Assembly: GCF_033978795.1 (NCBI RefSeq) | Contig: NC_084627.1 | Span: forward strand, 15,267,024-15,331,023 | Source: Nerophis ophidion | Lineage: Eukaryota > Chordata > Actinopteri > Syngnathiformes > Syngnathidae | Direction of reading: 5' to 3' | DNA: 64,000 nucleotides | Part shown: positions 49,068 to 60,219 of the stretch, piece by piece | Numbering within the stretch: position 1 is the first letter of the stretch | Layout: each line of letters starts with the position of its first letter | Made by a program: the position numbers and the translations under genes | Notes under the pieces: generated by a model | What the model was told of the DNA's origin: nothing | What the model saw: only the letters and a program-made list of their open reading frames with translations | Databases searched by the model: none

Positions 49068-51857
49068 CAACGTTTTCACCTAATTTATAGTCTGTAATGT
49101 ACGGTATTTAGACTGAATTGAATGGCTTATGCTTTTGCAGCAGTTTTAATTTACCCCAGGTGTTTTTTTATATTCATAGGTGTGTTTTTTGTTGCTTTAC
49201 TGTATTCCGATGATTTACATTTGACAGGTTCAATCAGACAACGAGTATACATCTTATTCCTGCAAGGACAATGTGTTTTCCAGACCCATATTGGAAATAT
49301 CTGAGAAATCGAGATTGTGTGACTTGAACCATGTAGTGTAAATCCAGCCTTACACTCTTATAAAAACCTTCTTCCAATTATCTTTTTTTCCCCGTTACCT
49401 CGTCACATGTGCACGTCACACACAAGCTTGGCTTGCACAGAGAAGAAACACTTTTGCGTCTAATTTTCACGTCGAAACTTGTAATATATTAAAACCACAC
49501 TGCAGTTTTAGCAAGCTAACAATTGTTCATTTGAACTCTAGCCAGTAACATTACTTGAGCTACTGTAACTTTCTTTTCGCCTACTCTACTCGTAGAAAGC
49601 TTGTTAGTTGTTTGTCCTCAAACATAGTCTTCCTTAAGTAGGCCTCACATGTTGATTTATCACGGCAATAAGCTACATTGTGTCACAAACGGCACGCGAC
49701 CGAATCTTCAAAAACTCGACTGTTGGCCGACACGCTGCTCCTGCTGTCTATCGCGTTATTTTTTGGAAATCAAAACGCGGAAATCTCTCTCAGGAACGAG
49801 TTTTTCGCCAGCTCTTTGTTCCACTGACTTTCATTACTGGACATTTGTAACAAACAAATTGTGGTTCCAGCATGAGACAGAATTTAGGTCAACACTAATG
49901 AAGTCAATTTAAACAGATTCTAACGTACATGTCTTGCAAGCTCATACCTCCTTAAATGGCTCGAAAGAATGGTCAATTTGATTCCTAATGGCTTTAAATC
50001 CTTTATTTTCTCTTGTTTTACCCAACAGGTAACCACAAAAACATGCCTTGATGTTAGTAATTCATTGCCTTTTCAGCAGCCTCCATTTATTTTTTGCTAA
50101 AGCATGTTACCACTGACTGGGAAACAGCTCCCTCCAGTGGTCAAATGTAGGCCTGCAACATGAACACCTGTATTTACTTGATAAGTGTTTTTTTTATGCC
50201 TGTGGTGTTACTTAATAAGACACACATCTGGATTTATTTTATATTTAAATATTGGAAAAATTTAAAAAATATTTGGGTGTATCCCGCTAACAATACGCAT
50301 CCATTTTTTTTTTTACTATCAATATTCATGAATGTTTTATTTAGATTGTAGGTTACTAAAACATACACTGATTTTTTTTTACCATTCAATATTTGAATAT
50401 ATATTTTTCAATCATGTCATGTTAAACTTTTGCCATTTAATATGAGCATGATTTTGTGGTTAGGGATGGGCATTTGACTTAAGTTTCTTGATTAGACAAA
50501 AACTAGAAAATGAGTAAAAAAAAAACTATATTATGTTTGGTAATTTTAGATAGGAAAACAATACTAAGGTTGGTATTTTTCTCCACAAAAATACCTTTTT
50601 ATTTTTAGGTGTATTACCACATAAATACGAGTTAAGACTGAACCAACAGCACCCCGGCTGGTTGCAGCCAAGCAGTGCACTCAAATTATGACTCTTCCTT
50701 GAATTAATCGACTCAATTGATTATTTTTTGTGATTATTTGCATTCTGAAGATCACTGATCTTTTGAGTCGTTTCAAATATTTTGTAGATAGTATGACAAG
50801 CGGTAGGAAATGGATGGACGGTTATCACAAAAAAATTTGCTGATATAAAAAAAAACTGCGTTGGTTTGATCGAAAAGAAACCAAATCAAGTTAATTTTTT
50901 TTTTTTTCTGCTTTGAAGAAATAGATGAAGGGATTTCCAATTGTGTTTTTAAATAATGTATTTTAAATAGGATATGCTCTGGGACAAAATGCCAGCGTCA
51001 CCCAAGAATGAGCGTCCATCGCGTTGCTTCGACGAAAATTCTATCTTAAGCTAATTATGCATGCTTTTATTAATTAGAGTAATAATTCTATTATAAAGTT
51101 GAAAGCCAGTGTGTTTTTAAATTTTTTTCATGTCGGACGACTGAATTCGAACCTCGGTGGAAGTAGGTGAGGTACTGCTGAATACGTTGAGATTATCCAT
51201 TTTTTTTCCCGAGGATGTATTATTATGTACAGTACATACAGGAGAACTGCTGTTTTTATGCCACAAGGGGGCGCCGTCATTTCAGAGACACAGTAGGGAG
51301 CACCGGTGATAACATTATACCTCTTTTTTCTACAGTAGCATTTAAACAAAAATAAGGTTTTTGATATGATAGAATAATAACACAACTTAAATACTGTTAG
51401 CCAATGGGAATCCTCTAAGTTTTATTCTTTGTCAGGATTTTAAGTTATTTAAACTTCAACTGTACAAACAACTATAGTATGCTAACACGGAGATGTTTTC
51501 ATCATGCATTATCGAATCAGGTTAAGAAACGTGTGTTGCTTTTTGTTCTACTTTACAGGCATTTCTTCTTTAATCTACTGTTTGACGCCACATGATTTCT
51601 CTCTTTTCTTTGTTTTATTTTTGCCGACTCCTGTGTAGATTCCGATCTGAGTTGTCTTATTAGTAAGCCTAATTTATACTTTTGTAGCAACACTATTTTT
51701 ATATAATGGCAAAGAAACGAGTTTCACTGTCGTCTTTTGTTGGTTGTGTGTCATTCTAATGGCAGCGCTGTTCAAAGGTTTCTGAACTACATTACCCACT
51801 GTAGTATTTAATGTGTGAATAAACTCCTAATCTGTGTCAACGTTGCGGTGTGCATCA
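49068..51857. other. Downstream region, mostly unique
   Basis: AT-rich, with only a SINE-B tail remnant at about 50795-50820. It may include distal 3' UTR of znf618 (see AATAAA near 51819). No coding sequence recognised. Confidence 0.4.
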
Positions 51858-51865
51858 TGTTAGAG

Positions 51866-53080
51866 CAGTGGTCCTTAACCTTGTTGGAGGTACTGAACCC
51901 CACCAGGTTCGTATGCGAATTCACCAAACTCTTCTTTAGTTCTTTAATTCAAGACAAAGTAATATGTTTTTGGTTACACTTTAGTGCAGGAAACATATTC
52001 CAAGTATCAAAGACTTAATTTTGTCATGATCTGTGGTCTGTATTATGTTTATTTTTTTGTTAGTTTTTGGACTCTTTTAGTTCCTGTTTGCGCTCCCTCT
52101 TTTGTTTGGTTACCATGCCGACTTATGATTTTCACCTATCTCTGGTGTTCGGGCCGCGCACCCGTTTCCAATCGAGACCCTTATTTAAGCCTGTCTTTGC
52201 CAGTCAGTCGGCCTGGCGTCATTGCTTGTTTTCATGCGATACCACAGTTCGTGTTGCTCGATTCATGCCGTGTCCACGTAAGTCTTGTTTATTTCTTGCC
52301 ACAGTTTCGTGTTTGTCCGAAGCCATAGCTTGTTTGTTTGTTTCATGCCACAGTTTTGTGTTTGTTCCACGCCATAGTTTGTTTGTTTACCTCATGCCCT
52401 GCCAAGATTTATCGAGTTAATAAATATGTTCCTACCTGCAAGCCTTGTCCGGAATAGTCCATTTGCATCCCGGGAGAACAAACCTTGCAGTAAGCTGCGA
52501 CCTCTCCTTTATGACAGAATGATCATAAGTCGGCATGGTAACCAAACAAAATAAGGAAGCGCAAACAGGAACTAAAAAAGTCCAAAAACTAACAAAAAAT
52601 AACAAACATAATCCAGACCACAGATCATGACCAATTTAGAGTTATTTGGACACTAGGGGAACATATTCTAAGTAATAAAGACTTAATTTAGAGTTATTTG
52701 GTTAGGGTTAGGGTCAGTGTTAGAGGGTTACGGTTATAATAAGGCCTTAATAATGGCTAGTTAAGATCCAAAATGTTACTACTTTGGATGATAATAAGCA
52801 ACTAATTAATGGTGAATATGTTCCCCATACTAAAGTGTTACCCTGTTTTTTTACTGGTGCACAAAATGAAACGTGCATGAACATCACCTTCTTCAAACAA
52901 CAAAGCCAACACAGTGCATAAACTCACAACAAATTACACACCTGCAAATCAGTCATCTGTTGCCGTATCCGTAATACGCCGATAGGGAGAAGTTTGTATT
53001 TACACGATGAGTCGGGTGTGTTTTGACCTCCGCCGAACCCCTGAGGCCGACTCACCGAACCCTCAGGTTAAGAACCACTG
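51866..53080. mobile_element. hAT-type element, TSD TGTTAGAG, with nested foldback
   Basis: Ends CAGTGGTCCTTAACCTTG and CAGGTTAAGAACCACTG, flanked by perfect 8-bp duplications TGTTAGAG (51858-51865, 53081-53088). An internal tandem motif (CTAAGTAATAAAGACTTAAT) is split by a 611-bp foldback element. Confidence 0.93.
52022..52632. mobile_element. Foldback element inside a hAT element, flanked by AATTT
   Basis: About 110-bp inverted arms: TGTCATGATCTGTGGTCTG with GTTAGTTTTTGGACTC, against GAGTCCAAAAACTAAC-like and CAGACCACAGATCATGACC. AATTT occurs at 52017-52021 and 52633-52637. The middle has repeated ATGCCACAG-like units. Class not assigned. Confidence 0.75.
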
Positions 53081-53588
53081 TGTTAGAGTGATGTGTGATC
53101 GAGAAACCTTAGTTGTTTTTTTTTTCACATTCACACGGCTGATTGTTGGACTACTTGCAGAGGAAACATCCTGTTTTCCTGACTGCTTTTTGGAAATGAG
53201 CAGAAAATATGGGGGGGGGGGCTGAAAAGATGCCCATGCAACCTGACCAACTTAAAGCTTTCTTGTCAGGAAAATTGACTCTGAAAAGGATGTATGCCGT
53301 TTTTAGGTCCCAGCAGCTGTCACAGCACCTGGTGATGTGAGCTACCTTTAACCCCTAGGTGTCACAGTCAAGGCCGGCAGGCTATATCCAGCCCACGAAT
53401 TAATTATCTATGGCCCTGGGATGGTATTTGATTTGTATTAGAACCTGTGTCTTCTGTGGGGAGAAAGTGTGGCTGTAATGAAATAATAAAATCGAAGAAG
53501 GCACTATGAAACATCTAAGAAACACAAAGACAAGAATATAGACACGGAACAAAGGTAACTGACACCATGTTTGATTATAATAATGAAT

Positions 53589-53914
53589 GGGCAGCACGGT
53601 GGAACAGGGGTTAGTGCATGTGCCTCACAATACGAAGGTCCTGAATAGTCCTGACTTCAATCCCGGGCACGGGATATTTCTGTGTGGAGTTTGCATGTTT
53701 TCCCCGTGACTGCGTGGGTTCCCTTCGGGTACTCCGGCTTCCTCCCACCTCCAAAAACATGCACCTGGGGATAGGTTGATTGGCAACACTAAATTGGCCC
53801 TAGTGTGCGAATGTTGTCTGTCTGAGTTGGCCATGCGATGAGGTGGCAACTTGTCCAGGGTGTACCCCCCGCGACCCCTAAATGAACAAGCGGTAAAAAA
53901 TGGATGGATAGATG
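53589..53914 (+). mobile_element. SINE-B, full length, older copy
   Basis: tRNA-like head GGGCAGCACGGTGGAACAGG, weakened B-box (ACTTCAATCCCGG), body GGTTGATTGGCAACACTAAA, and tail ATGGATGGATAG. More diverged than the copy at 28316. Confidence 0.88.
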
Positions 53915-53958
53915 TAAAAAAATGTGTTGTGGCAATATGCGGATTTCACCAATGTGGC

Positions 53959-54503
53959 TGTGACAGACTCAAGCTGTCGTCGTGTGGGTTCCAGGGACCG
54001 TCAAGGAAGGACATAATGGCCAGCAGGTTTAGACTTCTTTATTTCAAAGAATGTGTCTCTTGCCGAGTTGCTTTTCAGCCTTTCCGTCTGCTGCTCGCTG
54101 TTCCGCTCCAGCTTTTCAGCTTTTTGCGATTTCGTCTTCCTTGCGCTCTGCGTCTCTCTCGCTCGGCATCCGCTTCTCTCTTGCTCAGTCTTTTCGCTCC
54201 GTCTTCCTCCCCCACGTTTCCGGCTGTCACCCTTTTACAGAATGCGAGAGAATTATTTAACTGTGCCCAGGTGGGCGACCCGCGCACCTGATAATGATTG
54301 CGGCCTCGATTGCGGTGTCGCTCCCGGCGCGCACCGCCTCGCCACTCACTCGCCGTCCACGCCCCCTCGCCGCCATCTTAGGCCGGGCTCCACCGTGCCC
54401 TGCCTCGCTGTCGGACTGCCGGCCACGCCTCCTTGCCGCCATCTTGCAACGGGCTACGGTGTGCCCTGCTTCGCTGTCTGACTGCCGGCTCCGCCTCTCC
54501 ACA
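53959..54503 (-). mobile_element. Solo LTR, 545 bp, TSD GTGGC
   Basis: Minus strand TGTGGAGAGGCGGAGCC ... GAGTCTGTCACA, with perfect 5-bp duplications GTGGC (53954-53958, 54504-54508). It is GC-rich with GATGGCGGC repeats and an AATAAA on the minus strand near 54038. Its TGTGGAG start resembles the LTR at 25583. Probably Ty3/Gypsy-type; no internal genes. Confidence 0.85.
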
Positions 54504-54772
54504 GTGGCATTTCGTGGAAACAATCGGTTGCTTTTCCAAACATTTTCAATAAACTGCCAACGATAAAATGCTAAACAGGATGTCATTAAAATTTAATGGC
54601 TTTGTAAAAATACTGAGAAAATGCACCAATTTTTTCCTCAGAGTTTTCAACCCAAGTCAATTCTCCCAAGAAAATTGTTTGTAGTATCCACATTTTCAGA
54701 ATGTACTTGTTCTATTTCTGACCAAAGTTAGACAAAGAAAAGACAACAATTTGAAGTTTGCTGCTAGCGGGG

Positions 54773-55208
54773 TGTATAAAATAGTCAGGATGTGTCATGG
54801 ATGCAAATAATTCTGGGTATTTGTTGTGTTGCGTTTATTTTGTGTTACTGGGAGGAGGGGATCCCAAATGTGTTTGTCATTCTTGTTTGGTGTGGCTTCA
54901 CAGTGTGGCGCATATTACTAAGAGTGTTAAAATTGTTTATATCACAACCATTAGTGTACTCTGTGTCACCCAGTATGCCTTGCAGTCGTGTGTGTGTGTA
55001 TGAGGAAGCCACACACAACATATTGCTGGACTGATAAGCAGATCGTACATGCTGTAGAAGGCGTCAAAGCCCATGGCTTCATAGCACGCCCTAATACTTA
55101 TTAACTGGGTGACTACTGTCAGTCAATCTAGAGAATGTTTGCGTCTCCTATTGTCTTCTTCGCTTTGTGACACAGGTCCTAAATGGCTCTTTGAATGGAA
55201 AAGGATAC
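54773..55208. mobile_element. Half copy of the CAGGGGTCGGCAACC hAT family
   Basis: Aligns with the right half of 16973-17957: GTGTATAAAATAGTC, GTGTTTGTCATTCTTGTTTG, AGAGTGTTAAAATTG, GGATACAGATCCCTG end. The left half is absent. Confidence 0.75.
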
Positions 55209-55559
55209 AGATCCCTGAACCATATATATCAAATATTTCCGAATAGTTCAACCGCCATCCGCCCGAATCCAATTAAAATATATTTTTTCGTCATGTCACC
55301 CGCCCGACCCGCGGTTTATCCGCGGATGAGACCGCAAACCGCGCATCTCTAGTGGGAATAGATTTTCCTTCATGCGGCCCTTGAGTTAAAATGGGTTTGA
55401 CAACCCTGCTTTAGCCAGACCAACTCTGCTAATGGCTAAAAAGGCCGAGACCAAGCTTGCTTGCATACCTTTTTGCATAATTTTCATTTTAACAATAATG
55501 AAACCGGCTGAAGATATTGAAACAATCAAGAAGTCTCTGAGCTTTATGTCACAGGTAAT

Positions 55560-56135
55560 AACTCAATCGGACAAAGAGGCCTAAATTAATTGCTGGCGGA
55601 AATTAAACAACTGAAAAAGAGGGACAAGAAAATTGAACAACTGGAAAGATGAATAGATGACTTGGAGCACAGTTCAAGGATGGATGACCCGTTGATATCA
55701 GGGCTTGATATAAAACGCTCTTATGAACAGAGGTTGCCAGTTTTGTTGGGGAGGAACATCTACACAATCCTGCTTCAACTCCTGAATGACCAACTCTTGA
55801 ACAACGGGTAATCACGTAATTTGACAGTGAAGGGATTACAATAGACCGTAAGAACATTGTGCTTACTATACTTAGCCTCAGAAAGATCCCGAAAAGACAA
55901 ACATCCTTATTGGCCTTGCCAACAGGAAGCACAAAACAGAGGTGCCTAGGAATGTGAAACAATTAAAGGGCACACCTAACTAAAATAAATGCTGCGATTG
56001 AAAGAATTCAGAGGAATGAAAAGAAGATTCAAGACACCTGTTGAAGAAACCGCCGAGTTCTCATCAAGCTGAATGGACCCCCTGAAGAAGCAAAAGTGAC
56101 AGCTGTGGAGGACATAACAGACCTGGGTTAATATA
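55560..56135 (+). pseudogene. L1-like LINE ORF1 remnant, left part
   Basis: Broken frames include a coiled-coil-like AEIKQLKKRDKKIEQLER, DDLEHSSRMDD, a SGLDIKRSY segment, and LIKLNGPPEEAKVTAVEDI at the end. These match the layout of fish L1/Tx1-type ORF1 proteins (coiled coil, RRM-like part, C-terminal domain). It has many stops and frameshifts. The Tc1 at 56136 cuts it; 57734-57940 probably continues it. Confidence 0.6.
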
Positions 56136-57731
56136 CAGGTGCTGGTCATATTATTAGAATATCATGAAAAAGTTGATTTATTTCATTAATTCCATTTAGA
56201 AAGTCAAACTTGTAGAATGTATACATTCATTCCAAACAGACTGATACATTTCAAGTGTTTTTTTTGCCAAAAAGGAGATGATAATAGCTGACAACCAATG
56301 AAAACCCTAAATTCAATACCTCGGAAAATTACAATATGGTGAAAAGGTCAGATATTGAAGACACCTGGTGCCACACTCTAATTAGCTAACTAACTCAAAA
56401 CACCTGGAAAAGCCTTTAAATGGTCTCTCGTTTTGATTCTGTATGACACACAATCATGGGGAAGACTGCTGACTTGACAACTGTCCAAAAGATGACCATT
56501 GATACTATAAAGAAGGAGGGCAAGACACAAAAGGTCATTGCCAAAGAGGTTGGATGTTCCCAGAGCTCTGTGTCCAAGCACATTAATAGAGAGGCGAAGG
56601 GAAGACAAAGATGTGGTAGAAAAAAGTGTACAAGCAAGAGGGATAACCGCGCCCTGGAGAGGATTGTCAAACAAAACCGATTCAAAAATGTCAGGGAGAT
56701 CCACAAAGAGTGGACTGCGGCTGGAGTCAGTGCTTCAAGAACCACCACGCACCGACGTATGCAAGATATGGGCTTCAGCTGTCGCATTCCTTGAATAAGA
56801 GACAACGTCAAAAGCGTCTCGCCTGGGCTCAAGACAAAAATGACTGGACTGCTGCTGAGTGGTCCAAAGTTATGTTTTCAGATGAAAGTAAATTTTGTAT
56901 CTCCTTTGGAAATCAAGGTCCCAGAGTCTGGAGGAAGACAGGAGAGGCACAGAATCCACGTTGCCTGAAGTCCAGTGTCAAATGTCCACAATCGGTAATG
57001 GTCTGGGGTGCCATGTCATCTGCTGGTGTTGGTCCGCTGTGTTTCCTGAGGTCTAGGGTCAATGCAGCAGTCTACCAGGAAGTTTTAGAACACTTCATGC
57101 TGCCTGCCGCGGACCAATTTTATGGAGGTGAAGATTTCATTCTCCAACATGACTTGGCACCTGCACACAGTGCCAAATCTACCAGCACCTGGTTTAAGGA
57201 CCATGGTATCCCTGTTCTTGATTGGCCTGCAAACTCACCTGACCTTAACCCCATAGAAAACCTATGGGGTATTGTGAAGCGGAAGATGTGAGATGCCAGA
57301 CCCAACAATGCTGAAGAGCTGAAGGCCACTATTAAAGCAACCTGGGCTCTCATAACACCTGAGGAGTGCAACAGACTGGTGGACTCCATGCCACGCCGTA
57401 TTGCTGCAGCAATTCAGGTAAAAGGAGCTGCAACTAAGTATTGATTGCCGTACATGCTGAAACTTTCCATGTTCATACTTTTCAGTTGGCCCACATTTCA
57501 AAAAAATATTTTTTGGTACTAGTCGTAACTAATATTTAATTTTCTGAGATACTGAATTTGGGATTTTCAGTAATTGTCAGTACTAATCATCAAAATTTAA
57601 AGAAATAAACATTTCAAATATATCACTGTATGTGTAATGAATTGATATAATATGTAAGTTTCACGTTCTGAATATAATTACTGAAATAAATCAACTTTTT
57701 CATGATATTCTAATAATATGAACAGCACCTG
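56136..57731 (+). mobile_element. Tc1-type transposon, nearly complete
   Basis: 1,596 bp with long inverted ends (CAGGTGCTGGTCATATTATT and AATAATATGAACAGCACCTG), extending through AAAGTTGATTTATTTC. Flanked by TA (56134-56135, 57732-57733). It contains an almost full transposase gene. Confidence 0.95.
56456..57444 (+). pseudogene. Tc1 transposase, inactivated by a frameshift and a stop
   Basis: First frame (56456-56794) begins MGKTADLTTVQKMTIDTIKK and carries the paired-type helix-turn-helix (AKEVGCSQSSVSKHI). A short deletion near 56790, between the CRIP and NQRQRQKRL motifs of the family, shifts the frame. The rest (frame of 56710) holds the catalytic triad: Asp in MFSDESKF, Asp in LQHDLAPAH and Glu in DLNPIENLW, a DD34E arrangement. 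A TGA at 57289-57291 interrupts KRKM-DARPNNAEELK, and the frame then runs to TGA at 57442. Full family proteins are about 340 residues. Confidence 0.93.
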
Positions 57732-57988
57732 TAAATGACTAAATGATGCCGTGGATCACCCAGAAGAAAGAAAGGTAATGCCAAGAAAGTCAGTAACCTG
57801 GATGCATGATGGACATACCTCAACTGCAAACACAGTAAGAGCAGATTGTAGATATTTTGATTATGAACATTTGCAGTTGAAAACATTTTGATTACACAAA
57901 GTATCAACAACAAGATATGCATTAATTTTTATACAAAAATACAGAACGATGGTTAATACTTCACTGAAGACCATTGTGAGACCCAAGT

Positions 57989-58359
57989 CCATCCATCCAT
58001 TTTCTACCGCTTATTCCCTTTTGGGGTCGCGGGGGGCGCTGGCGCCTATATCAGCTACAATTGGGCGGGTACACCCTGGACAAGTCGCCACCTCATCACA
58101 GGGCCAACACAGATAGACAGACAACATTCACACTCACATTCACACACTAGGTCCAATTTAGTGTTGCCAATCAACCTATCCCCAGGTGCATGTCTTTGGA
58201 GGTGGGAGGAAGCCGGAGTACCCATAGGGAACCCACACATTCACGGGGAGAACATGCAAACTCCACACAGAAAGATCCCGAGCCTGGATTTGAACCCAGG
58301 ACTGCAGGACTTTCGTATTGTGAGGCAGACGCACTAACCCCTCTGCCACCGTGAAGCCC
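57989..58359 (-). mobile_element. SINE-B, full length, TSD TGAGACCCAAGT
   Basis: Complete minus-strand copy flanked by perfect 12-bp repeats TGAGACCCAAGT (57977-57988, 58360-58371). The B-box GGTTCAAATCC is intact. Young by appearance. Confidence 0.93.
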
Positions 58360-58561
58360 TGAGACCCAAGTAACTATCCATTATACATTTCAACTGCAGG
58401 AGTTTCTGAGATCTTAGATTGTTTGGATCCTTTGCAATAGCAATTTCAGAGATATGTCTTGGCTTCACAAATAAATCCTTCAAGGTTATAACGCATTCTA
58501 CAAAAGTAGAAACTGTTGAAATGGCGGTGGAGTAGCATTGTACTATCCCCAAAACCAGTGA

Positions 58562-58894
58562 AGGTCCTGAGTAGTCCTAGGTTCAATCCTGGGCTCTGGA
58601 TTTTTCTGTGTGGAGTTTGCATGTTCCCCCCGTGACTGCGTGGGTTCCCTCCGGGTACTCCGGCTTCCTCCCACCTCCAAAGACACGCACGCACCTGGGG
58701 ATAGGTTGATTGGCAACACTAAATGGTCCCTAGTGTGTGAATGTGAGTGTGAATGTTGTCTGTCTATCTGTGTTAGCCCTGTGATGAGTTGGCGACTTGT
58801 CCAGGGTGAACCCCGCCTTCAGCCCGATTAGAGCTGAGATAGGCACCAGCGCCACCCGCGACCCCAAAAGGGAATAAGCGGTAGAAAATGGATG
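58562..58894 (+). mobile_element. SINE-B, head-truncated
   Basis: AAGGTCCTGAGTAGTCCTAG, B-box-like GGTTCAATCC, body and AAAATGGATGG tail. Followed by TA and CT microsatellite sequence. Confidence 0.85.
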
Positions 58895-58911
58895 GTATAT
58901 ATACCGGTATA

Positions 58912-58961
58912 TATCTCTCTCTCTCTCTCTCTCTCCCTCTCTCTCTCTCTATATATATATT
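58912..58961. repeat. (CT)n and (TA)n microsatellite
   Basis: TATCTCTCTC... with about 18 CT units interrupted once by CC, then (TA)n. Confidence 0.9.
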
Positions 58962-59075
58962 TCCGTAGATTTAAAAATTCCTTTAGAATTATTTTCTTTT
59001 ATCACATTCACGTTCAAGGACTCAAGCAGATTTGTTATGTTTTGGTTTAATTTGGAATTAATTAAACCACATGAG

Positions 59076-59304
59076 ACTGCTTCGCTCGGTTGGTGGAGCA
59101 GCCGTGCCAGCAACTTGAGGGTTGCAGGTTCAATTCCCCCATCCGCCATCCTAGTCACTGCCTTTGTGTCCTTGGGCAAGACCCTTTACCCACGTGCTCC
59201 CAGTGCCACCCACACTGGTTTAAATGTAACCTAGATATTGGGTTTCACTATGTAAAGTGCTTTGAGTCACTAGAAAAAAGCGCTATATAATTCACTTCAC
59301 TTAA
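59076..59304 (+). mobile_element. SINE-D, tRNA-derived
   Basis: Head TCGGTTGGTGGAGCAGCC with B-box GGTTCAATTCC, body CTTGGGCAAGACCCTTTACC, GGTTTAAATGTAACC, and 3' end AAAGCGCTATATAATTCACT. A fish SINE type different from SINE-A, B and C. Confidence 0.85.
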
Positions 59305-59639
59305 TCGTGGTTGATCCGTTTTTCAAATTTATGAAAATAAACTGACCAAAGTTTGCATTTTACTATTAATCTCACAATAATTTATTTTAGTTTTCAAGTA
59401 TATATAAAAAAAATTCTAATCAAATGCACGGTTCAGCATTTAAAAAGGTGAGTCGCATACTAATTGTAGTAACTGAGCCTGTACTCTGCACGACCGCTAG
59501 ATGGCAATGTCTCCTCATTCTAAACTGTGATGATTTCACACATAAGGTTTTGTTGCAGAAATGTGTACTTTATAGAGACATAAATAGATATGAAAATGCT
59601 TTTATTGAGCTTTTAATACGATCGTAACGTACCTATCAG

Positions 59640-60060
59640 GTAATATAAAGGTACCTTTAAAGTACCAAGACTGTAAAAGTCTCACCGTGACTTATCTTGG
59701 CCTGCACACATAAAAAAATGATAACATTTTCTCAGCCGGAGTCCCCGTGTCCCCCCTCTGTCCTGACAAGGTGCCACCTGAGCAAAGACATGCGGAAGGA
59801 AGTGTCCTCCTCCTCTTCTTCCTCCCCCTTCCTGTATGGAGCAGCTGACTCTTATCAGGAGTGACATCAACGTACAGGAGTGCCAGGGGCCGCTGTCAGG
59901 TGTTGTTCCCGCCAACGCTCTACCTGGGCCGTGACGTCTCCCGTTTGCCTTAGTATGTACTGACACCTCATCCAATCGGCTTCCAGCGGAACAAAATGTT
60001 CATATATTACAATGTCATTGAAGGTTTCCCTTTAAGGCCGTAGAACTGTTTGACTTTTCC
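59640..60060. other. GC-richer unique stretch
   Basis: Contains a purine/pyrimidine-biased run (CCTCCTCCTCTTCTTCCTCC, 59807-59830). No repeat or protein similarity recognised. It could be regulatory or UTR sequence of an unseen gene; nothing proves it. Confidence 0.25.
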
Positions 60061-60219
60061 CAGGCAATCAGTGGAGAAAGGTCATATTTTTGCAATCAAG
60101 TACTTCAGAGGCCGCCTTTATATTGGTTCGCCATCTATCAGAGTTAGTCATTACAGTCGTATTAAATTCTCGCTTGTTCTTTAAACTCCACAGTGAAAGG
60201 CGGCTCTACAGATGCCACG

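Larger units (their letters stand above)
53354..55408. mobile_element. Composite hAT-type element, TSD CTTTARCC
   Basis: Ends CCTAGGTGTCACAG and GTTTGACAACCCTG are imperfect inverted repeats of the CAGGGGTGTCA type. They are flanked by CTTTAACC (53346-53353) and CTTTAGCC (55409-55416). It holds a SINE-B, a solo LTR and a half copy of another hAT family. Confidence 0.65.

Noticed and set aside
53851..54586. Several ORFs of 70-146 aa in both strands
   Set aside because: They lie in a SINE tail and a GC-rich solo LTR with 5-bp duplications. Not genes.
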